From positions 1 to 6,421 of the forward strand of contig JAISEH010000058.1 in NCBI GenBank assembly GCA_031264205.1: a stretch of DNA of 6,421 bases, given 5' to 3'. Below, in pieces: positions 1 through 3,819 of this stretch. The notes beneath the pieces were generated by a model, which saw only the letters and a list, made by a program, of their open reading frames with translations, was not told the origin of the DNA and made no database searches. A program made the translations under genes and the position numbers. Position 1 is the stretch's first letter. Each line of letters begins with the position of its first letter. This stretch comes from Candidatus Margulisiibacteriota bacterium (GTDB lineage Bacteria > Margulisbacteria > Termititenacia > Termititenacales > Termititenacaceae).

Positions 1-147
1 ATCTTTTTCAGACAGAAAACTATTTAATGCTGCTATACTTTTATCATCTCCTCGTTCGGCAAGACGAGATGCTTTTTGGTAGTCGGCAGTAGATAATATT
101 GTTGATAATGCCGGATTTAAAGTAAAACTACAAAGCAAAATCCTCAT
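1..147 (-). CDS. 5' end of an unrecognised protein, possibly HEAT-repeat-like (partial)
   Basis: On the minus strand an ATG at 147-145 opens a frame of 49 codons that runs off the window edge without a stop. It begins MRILLCSFTLNPALS, a short moderately hydrophobic N-terminus that could be a weak signal peptide. The stretch ASRLAERGDDKSIAALNSFL at residues 26-45, followed by SEKD, has the spacing of a HEAT/PBS-lyase helix pair (small-residue helix, GD turn, A-L-L helix), but one repeat is not enough to assign a family. A run of six G about nine bases upstream of the ATG can serve as ribosome site. An in-frame TTG lies eight codons further upstream and is an alternative start. The gene is AT-rich and divergent from the gene at 316. 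A possible -10 (TATAAA on the minus strand, 195-190) has no well-spaced -35. Function unknown. Confidence 0.5.
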   Translation of the reverse strand, partial: MRILLCSFTLNPALSTILSTADYQKASRLAERGDDKSIAALNSFLSEKD

Positions 148-243
148 TTTTGAAATCCCCCCAACTGACAAATACCCATTTTTGACCGGTTTATACACAC
201 CAGAAAAAATAGGTAGGACAACCCGATATAACTATCGATACCT

Positions 244-260
244 TTATGTAGGGTTATGTA
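244..260. repeat. Short direct repeat TTATGTA, possible operator
   Basis: TTATGTA occurs at 244-250 and again at 254-260, ten bases apart start to start, which is about one helical turn. The pair directly abuts the proposed -35 box at 261. That position would suit an activator or repressor of the 316 gene. The repeat is short and the region is AT-rich, so chance is a real alternative. Confidence 0.25.
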
Positions 261-290
261 TTGATTTTTGCTGTGGGATTTTTGTAGAAT
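261..290 (+). promoter_or_regulatory. Candidate sigma70 promoter for the gene at 316
   Basis: TTGATT at 261-266 and TAGAAT at 285-290 form a -35/-10 pair with an 18-base spacer. Each box keeps most of the consensus positions. A start site near 297 would give a leader of about 20 bases carrying the AGGAGG ribosome site at 304-309, six bases before the ATG. This is a visual match only. Confidence 0.45.
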
Positions 291-315
291 GAAATAAATT
301 ATTAGGAGGCGTTTT

Positions 316-1029
316 ATGTCAAATATTGGATTGTTAAATGTGCATCAATATAGTTCTTATTTTTTGGACAGAGATAAAAAGTTAGATTTAGATTATGAGT
401 TAGCCGTAGAGGATAATGATTATTATGATAATGTTGCCAAGTTTGGCGGTAGTCAAACATTAGTTGATACTCCATTGGAAATAGCCTTGTTATCTTATTC
501 TGCCGGTGTGGTAGATATACGTCCGGCAAAAGCGGTGGAAATGCTCCCTGCCAATAATCCTAAATTAGCGGATTTGAAATTAGGCGCGGCCACATATATG
601 GAAATGCAAATGGCTAGATTTTCCGGCAAAGACGCGGCTCCCTACGCGGCGGCGCTCAAATTCATTACTGACCGCAGCCAGGTCAGCGAGGCGGACATCA
701 GAAAATTCATGGCGCAAGGCATAGCCGCGGAAGTCGACGCGCAGTTTAATAAGGTAAGTTTTTTGTTAAGAGGTGGTACTAGAGGTTCTTACAATGCTGT
801 GTTGACGCGCAATACTAATAATCAATATATTTTAAGTTATGAGGATGCAAACGATGTGGTTAATACGCTTCCGCCTGCCAATTCGCTGGAAGCCTTATCA
901 TCTGCGATGCGAAATAGTGGCGATTTTTCTCAATCGGCTATTGACGCCGTCCGCGAGCAGGCCGCGCTGATACCGGCGGTGGTGTTTGACGGCTGGAAAA
1001 AATCCACCCAAAATATGATCACTCCTTAA
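316..1029 (+). CDS. Unrecognised protein, 237 aa, probably the N-terminal part of a broken longer gene
   Basis: I do not recognise this protein. The start is secure: AGGAGG at 304-309 sits six bases before the ATG. The product has no signal peptide or membrane segment. Its N-terminus is acidic and tyrosine-rich (residues about 19-42, including DLDYELAVEDNDYYDN), the middle is alanine-rich and helical-looking (about 90-150), and a Gly/Asn-rich stretch follows (GGTRGSYNAVLTRNTNN, about 153-169). Translation stops at TAA (1027-1029), but the same frame stays protein-like for another 113 codons with a single further stop. The ancestral gene was therefore probably about 351 codons and this ORF is truncated. 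Codon use is mosaic: 316-600 and about 750-850 are AT-rich, whereas about 610-750 and 880-1020 use GCG, GGC and CGC like the chromosomal genes further right. The gene diverges from the minus-strand fragment at 1-147. Confidence 0.6.
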   Translation: MSNIGLLNVHQYSSYFLDRDKKLDLDYELAVEDNDYYDNVAKFGGSQTLVDTPLEIALLSYSAGVVDIRPAKAVEMLPANNPKLADLKLGAATYMEMQMARFSGKDAAPYAAALKFITDRSQVSEADIRKFMAQGIAAEVDAQFNKVSFLLRGGTRGSYNAVLTRNTNNQYILSYEDANDVVNTLPPANSLEALSSAMRNSGDFSQSAIDAVREQAALIPAVVFDGWKKSTQNMITP

Positions 1030-1371
1030 GAACTGCTGACGCGGTCATTGACCGATTTTTATACAACGCCAAACAGAGCAAATTATGAGGTGATTTGCGG
1101 AATACAGGCGCGTTCTTGGCTGGCTGTTGTCGCTGACGGCGATGCCTTTACTGAGGCAATGGATAAATCGATAAGTCAAACGCTTGCTTCTTTGAATAAC
1201 GGACTTTAGGAGAGGGTGTATAAAGACCTGTCGCCAAATGGCGCTTTGATAGCCGCCGCAGGTAAACCCAATGACCCACAGTACGGTATATTCACATTGA
1301 CCAAACCTGTCGGCGACGCGATATTTGTCAGCAAAAGAACTCCGGCAACAGGATTGCTGGCGAGTTATTGA
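1030..1371 (+). pseudogene. Same-frame continuation of the 316 gene after its stop codon
   Basis: Reading on in the frame of the 316 gene gives 59 sense codons, a TAG at 1207-1209, then 53 more sense codons to a TGA at 1369-1371. The sequence looks like a real protein, for example NYEVICGIQARSWLAVVADG before the TAG and DPQYGIFTLTKPVGDAIFVS after it, and it uses balanced codons. No convincing ribosome site or ATG restarts translation after either stop. The simplest reading is the C-terminal third of a gene inactivated by two nonsense mutations; readthrough is the less likely alternative. No family was recognised. Confidence 0.55.
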
Positions 1372-1404
1372 TGCGGTAGTTGGTCAAACTGGAGAGGTAG
1401 GGCG

Positions 1405-1466
1405 GCGGCGTGTGATATAATTATAGATAGCCAACTAATGCGGAGGAATGAAAAATGCCGGAAATA
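1405..1466 (+). repeat. Promoter/leader direct repeat, copy A
   Basis: This 62-base stretch matches 2031-2092 with two mismatches (G1426/A2052 and T1439/C2065). It contains an extended -10, a leader, GGAGG, and the start codon plus the next three codons (Met-Pro-Glu-Ile) of the DUF4160 gene. Similarity continues a little upstream (TAGGG followed by GGCGG runs) with a one-base indel. It ends inside codon 5, after which the two downstream genes are unrelated. Confidence 0.9.
1413..1421 (+). promoter_or_regulatory. Extended -10 promoter of the DUF4160-DUF2442 pair
   Basis: TGATATAAT is a perfect TGnTATAAT extended -10 element (TATAAT at 1416-1421). No -35 box is seen at the usual spacing, where the sequence is purine-rich, as expected for extended -10 promoters. 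A start near 1428 gives a leader of about 27 bases with GGAGG at 1442-1446, eight bases before the ATG at 1455. An ATG at 1448 opens only a seven-codon out-of-frame ORF. Confidence 0.6.
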
Positions 1467-1709
1467 TCTAGATTTTATGGTTTGGTTATAAAAATGTACT
1501 TTAAAGGCAGCGAGCATAATCCACCGCATGTGCATGTCTTGTATGGTGAATATATGGGCGCAATAAATATTAAAACCCAAAAACTTATTGAGGGCGATTT
1601 GCCAGCCAAAGCTTTGGCTATGGCCAAAGAATGGACGACAAAATATAAAACGAAATTGTTGAATATTTGGGAAACGCAAAAAATACAAAAACTTCCGCCG
1701 CTGGAGTAA
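1455..1709 (+). CDS. DUF4160 domain protein, 84 aa
   Basis: The full-length protein matches what I know of the DUF4160 family. RFYGLVIKMYF lies at residues 6-16, the His-rich HNPPHVHVLYGEY at 21-33, IEGDLPAKALAMAKEW at 45-60, and a C-terminal helix with LLNIWE at 68-73. The length is normal for these small single-domain proteins. The family has no established biochemical role. Its members are commonly encoded next to DUF2442 genes, as here, and such pairs are often treated as toxin-antitoxin-like accessory modules, which is inference. GGAGG at 1442-1446 fixes the start. The stop is three bases before the DUF2442 ATG, so the two are translationally coupled. The first four residues (MPEI) and the leader are shared with the unrelated AbrB-type gene at 2081, because both lie inside a duplicated promoter module. 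Confidence 0.88.
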   Translation: MPEISRFYGLVIKMYFKGSEHNPPHVHVLYGEYMGAINIKTQKLIEGDLPAKALAMAKEWTTKYKTKLLNIWETQKIQKLPPLE

Positions 1710-1712
1710 CAG

Positions 1713-1979
1713 ATGTTTCATAAAGTAAAAAAAGTCAAACCTTTGCCGAACTATAATCTTCTGGTGCGGTTTGAAGACAAGAAATTAAAACAATATGATG
1801 TCAAGCCGTTATTTGCAGAGTTAGAAGCCTTTAAGCCATTGACTTATGTCGCCGGTCTGTTTGAGCAGGTCAAAGTTGATACTGGTGGTTATGGCATTAG
1901 TTGGAATGGCGATATTGACCTATCCTGCGATGAACTGTACGACAATGGGTTTACACTGATGAGTGTGACTAGAAAATAA
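1713..1979 (+). CDS. DUF2442 domain protein, 88 aa
   Basis: The product fits the DUF2442 family. VKPLPNYNLLVRF lies at residues 8-20, the YDVKPLF strand-turn at 28-34, FEQVKVD at 50-56, the GISWNGDIDLSCDELYDNG signature at 61-79, and a short tail. The length is typical and the protein appears complete. Its role is undefined; it is a frequent partner of DUF4160 and is usually the second gene of the pair, as here. The ribosome site GGAG (1703-1706) lies in the last codons of the upstream gene, six bases before the ATG, and only CAG separates the two ORFs. The genes share the promoter at 1413-1421. No clear terminator follows; instead a G-rich imperfect hairpin leads into the next promoter. Confidence 0.88.
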   Translation: MFHKVKKVKPLPNYNLLVRFEDKKLKQYDVKPLFAELEAFKPLTYVAGLFEQVKVDTGGYGISWNGDIDLSCDELYDNGFTLMSVTRK

Positions 1980-1991
1980 TACCTTAAAGTG

Positions 1992-2031
1992 TTCTCTATC
2001 CCCTGCGCGGTGGGCGGAGGGAGATAGGGGG
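1992..2031 (+). other. Imperfect G-rich inverted repeat between the two cassettes
   Basis: CTATCCCC at 1996-2003 can pair with GGGAGATAG at 2019-2027, with one bulged A at 2022. G-T wobbles could extend the stem outward to 1992/2031. The right arm ends in G, not T, so it does not look like an intrinsic terminator. It overlaps the upstream edge of the AbrB-gene promoter module. Its function is unknown and it may only be a decayed element. Confidence 0.3.
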
Positions 2032-2092
2032 CGGCGTGTGATATAATTATAAATAGCCAACTAACGCGGAGGAATGAAAAATGCCGGAAATA
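2031..2092 (+). repeat. Promoter/leader direct repeat, copy B
   Basis: This is the second copy of the 62-base module, 626 bases downstream of copy A (1405-1466), with 60 of 62 positions identical. It supplies the promoter, leader, GGAGG and first codons (MPEI) of the AbrB-type gene. The identity covers non-coding and coding bases alike and stops abruptly at codon 5. Confidence 0.9.
2039..2047 (+). promoter_or_regulatory. Extended -10 promoter of the AbrB-PIN cassette
   Basis: TGATATAAT again gives a perfect extended -10 (TATAAT at 2042-2047) without a recognisable -35. Transcription starting near 2054 would produce the same short leader as in copy A, with GGAGG at 2068-2072 placed eight bases before the ATG at 2081. 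Antitoxins of this type often bind and repress their own promoter, but no operator can be assigned from the sequence. Confidence 0.6.
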
Positions 2093-2356
2093 GTCAGAGT
2101 TAACAATGGACAGATAACGTTGCCTGCTGTTATCTGCCGGAAACTCGGTTTACGGGACGGAGACAGAGCGGTTTTTATCGAGGAAAATGGCCGGATTATT
2201 TTAGCTAACGCAGCAAAAACTGCTTTTGCGGAAATGCGGCAAGCCTTTGCCGGTGAAGCGGAACGGCTCGATTTAAAGAATGAGCAAGATATAGTTTCTT
2301 TGGTGGATGAAGTCAGAGAGGAAATATGGAAAACTAATTATGCGCATAGCGCTTGA
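2081..2356 (+). CDS. AbrB/SpoVT-type antitoxin, 91 aa
   Basis: The N-terminal half is a swapped-hairpin AbrB (SpoVT/MazE-like) DNA-binding domain. VRVNNGQITLPAVICRKLGL lies at residues 5-24, then DGDRAVFIEENGRIIL at 26-41. The second half is a helical, charged tail (about 45-88, including DIVSLVDEVREEIW at 70-83) of the kind that wraps the partner toxin. The length is typical for VapB-like antitoxins encoded before PIN toxins. The gene overlaps the PIN remnant (ATG at 2340) by 17 bases, the usual coupled antitoxin-toxin arrangement. Its known family role would be neutralising the PIN ribonuclease and repressing the operon; here the toxin is broken, so the antitoxin appears orphaned. It looks intact, with GGAGG eight bases before the ATG. 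Confidence 0.85.
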   Translation: MPEIVRVNNGQITLPAVICRKLGLRDGDRAVFIEENGRIILANAAKTAFAEMRQAFAGEAERLDLKNEQDIVSLVDEVREEIWKTNYAHSA

Positions 2357-2561
2357 CACCAACATTCTGATTTCGGCATTTATTTTAGATTCAACTTATC
2401 TATTGGGACTGATAGATTTTCTGGAAAAGTACAGCTAACCCAAACAATTAATTTTCATACTTAGGCTGGAGAGGCAGGGGGCTTTAGTGGTTTCCACTGT
2501 TGCGCCGGAATTGCTTGCCGCGTTAGACATGGCGGCTATAATGTGCGCCGACCCCGCTTAA
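2340..2561 (+). pseudogene. Broken PIN-domain (VapC-like) toxin
   Basis: The ATG at 2340 lies inside the 3' end of the antitoxin gene. It opens with MRIALDTNILISAF, a clear PIN-domain N-terminus with the first metal-binding Asp at residue 6 and the DTN motif. After 32 residues a TAA (2436-2438) interrupts the frame. The same frame then continues to a second TAA at 2559-2561, including QGALVVSTVAPELLAALD, which resembles the PIN strand and helix carrying the second acidic residue (E57 by this numbering). Intact toxins of this type are about 130-140 residues with further Asp residues near the C-terminus. Here only 73 sense codons remain, so the C-terminal half is missing as well as the frame being interrupted. 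Start-site support is weak (GGA at 2328-2330); translation would rely on coupling to the antitoxin. The active nuclease is most likely lost. Confidence 0.72.
2515..2542 (+). promoter_or_regulatory. Candidate upstream promoter for ribBA
   Basis: TTGCCG at 2515-2520 and a perfect TATAAT at 2537-2542 are separated by 16 bases. The site lies inside the toxin remnant. A transcript from here would start near 2549 and carry the hairpin at 2553-2567 in its leader before reaching ribBA. It may be a chance match within former coding sequence. Confidence 0.35.
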
Positions 2562-2576
2562 CGCGGGTTGGTTTTT
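2553..2576 (+). terminator. Probable intrinsic terminator after the toxin remnant
   Basis: CCCGC at 2553-2557 pairs with GCGGG at 2563-2567 around a five-base TTAAC loop, and a T-rich tail (TTGGTTTTT, 2568-2576) follows. The stem is short but all G-C. It would end transcription from the AbrB-PIN cassette and insulate ribBA. If the promoter at 2515-2542 is real, it would instead act as a leader attenuator. The last stop of the toxin remnant falls in its loop. Confidence 0.5.
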
Positions 2577-2589
2577 GTGGCACGGCTCA

Positions 2590-2598
2590 TGATATAAT
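2590..2598 (+). promoter_or_regulatory. Extended -10 promoter of ribBA, very close to the start codon
   Basis: TGATATAAT (TATAAT at 2593-2598) is the same extended -10 as in the two upstream cassettes. TTGGTT at 2568-2573 is a weak -35 candidate at a long 19-base spacing. Only eight bases separate the -10 from the ATG at 2607, so transcription would begin at about 2604-2607. That leaves no room for a Shine-Dalgarno site or an FMN riboswitch and implies a leaderless or nearly leaderless message. Confidence 0.55.
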
Positions 2599-2606
2599 TT
2601 TTCGGT

Positions 2607-3806
2607 ATGAGTAAAATCGAACAGGCGATTGCTGAAATCAAGCAAGGCAAAATGATCATTGTGGTCGACGACGAAGCTCGCGAAAACGAAGGCGATGTGG
2701 TTTGCGCGGCGGATTTTATCACGCCGGAAAAGATCAATTTCATGATTTCCCAGTGCAAAGGGCTGGTTTGCGCGCCGATCACCGCCGAAACAGCCGCGCG
2801 GCTGCGTATTCAGCCGATGGTGCAGAACAACGAAGACCCTAAAAAAACCGCGTTCACAGTTTCAGTCGACGCGGCGGCTAGACACGGCGTCACGACAGGT
2901 ATTTCCGCGGCGGACAGAGCTGTCACCGCCAAATTGCTGGCCGATCCGCAAGCAACAGCCGCGGATTTCAACCGCCCGGGGCATATTTTCCCGCTGATCG
3001 CTAAAACCGGTGGAGTGCTGCGCCGCGCCGGTCATACCGAGGCTGCTATCGATCTGGCGTTGTACGCCGGTTTGTCTCCGGCGGCGGTTATTTGCGAGAT
3101 TATCAAACCTGACGGAACTATGGCGCGCTTGGACGATTTGCGCGTTTTTGCCGCGGAGCAGCAATTAAATATTTACACTGTGCGCGACTTGATCGAATAC
3201 AGTCTGCGCCAGAATATTTTGGTTGAGCGCACCGAGGAAGTGCAATTGCCGACCACGCATGGCGTTTTCAAGGCTGTCGGTTTTCGCGAAAAAAATTCCG
3301 GCCATGAGCATCTCGCTTTGCTCAAGGGCGAGGTCAGCGGCGAGGATGTGCTGACGCGTGTGCATTCTGAGTGTTTGACCGGCGACGTGTTCGGCTCACT
3401 GCGCTGTGACTGCGGCGTGCAGCTGGAGCGCGCGCTGGCGGCTATCGAAAAAGCAGGCCGTGGCATCCTGCTCTATATGAAACAAGAAGGCCGCGGTATC
3501 GGTCTGGTCAATAAATTGAAAGCCTACAAATTGCAGGAAGAAGGCCGCGACACGGTGGAGGCCAATGAAGAGCTGGGTTTCCCGGCAGACCTGCGCGATT
3601 ACGGCATCGGCGCGCAGATTTTGGCAAGTCTGGGCGTGCGTTCCATACGCCTGCTGACCAATAACCCCAAAAAAATTGTCGGCCTCGAAGGTTATGGCAT
3701 CAAGATCACTGGCCGCGAACCGCTGATCATTGAGCCGACCCAGCACAATCACCGTTATTTAGACGCGAAGAAAAATAAACTCGGCCATTTATTGAGTCAG
3801 AGTTAA
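2607..3806 (+). CDS. ribBA: RibBA: 3,4-dihydroxy-2-butanone-4-phosphate synthase / GTP cyclohydrolase II
   Basis: This cytoplasmic 399-residue fusion catalyses both committed steps of riboflavin synthesis: ribulose 5-phosphate to dihydroxybutanone phosphate (RibB half, about 1-200) and GTP ring opening (RibA half, about 205-399). The RibB half has the acidic loop DDEARENEGD at 21-30 (catalytic-type E26 and E28), HGVTTGISAADRAVT at 93-107, RPGHIFPLIAKTGGVLRRAG at 123-142 and H143. The RibA half has zinc-ligand cysteines C256, C267 and C269 with the standard spacing, EGRGIGLVNKLKAYKLQEEG at 294-313, RDYGIGAQIL at 330-339 and LLTNNPKK at 349-356. Length and motifs are complete, so both activities are expected. 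An in-frame TAA at 2595-2597 rules out an upstream start; the ATG at 2607 matches the family N-terminus although no ribosome site precedes it. No other riboflavin gene is in the window. Confidence 0.97.
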   Translation: MSKIEQAIAEIKQGKMIIVVDDEARENEGDVVCAADFITPEKINFMISQCKGLVCAPITAETAARLRIQPMVQNNEDPKKTAFTVSVDAAARHGVTTGISAADRAVTAKLLADPQATAADFNRPGHIFPLIAKTGGVLRRAGHTEAAIDLALYAGLSPAAVICEIIKPDGTMARLDDLRVFAAEQQLNIYTVRDLIEYSLRQNILVERTEEVQLPTTHGVFKAVGFREKNSGHEHLALLKGEVSGEDVLTRVHSECLTGDVFGSLRCDCGVQLERALAAIEKAGRGILLYMKQEGRGIGLVNKLKAYKLQEEGRDTVEANEELGFPADLRDYGIGAQILASLGVRSIRLLTNNPKKIVGLEGYGIKITGREPLIIEPTQHNHRYLDAKKNKLGHLLSQS

Positions 3807-3819
3807 AAAGGAGAAAAAT

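Noticed and set aside
1..1371. Genetic code with TAA and TAG as glutamine throughout the window
   Set aside because: RibBA, DUF4160 and DUF2442 genes end at TAA at their expected family lengths, with properly spaced downstream starts, so TAA acts as a normal stop here.
1365..1721. A 118-codon minus-strand ORF
   Set aside because: It is antisense to the DUF4160 gene, which has clear family motifs, a promoter and a ribosome site.
1992..2031. Intrinsic terminator after the DUF2442 gene
   Set aside because: The inverted repeat is bulged and its right arm runs into G and C rather than T, so it was listed only as an imperfect hairpin.
2578..2594. A sigma54-like TGGCACG element before ribBA
   Set aside because: The -24-like half matches, but the expected GC at -12 is GA and the following bases do not fit. 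The extended -10 explains the region better.
2357..2606. FMN riboswitch upstream of ribBA
   Set aside because: The stretch is a toxin-gene remnant plus a simple hairpin. The conserved multi-helix RFN sequence blocks are not seen and the proximal promoter leaves no leader.
3396..3752. A 118-codon minus-strand ORF, and similar ones at 2862-3164 and 3165-3365
   Set aside because: All are antisense to strongly conserved RibBA motifs, so they are shadows of that gene.
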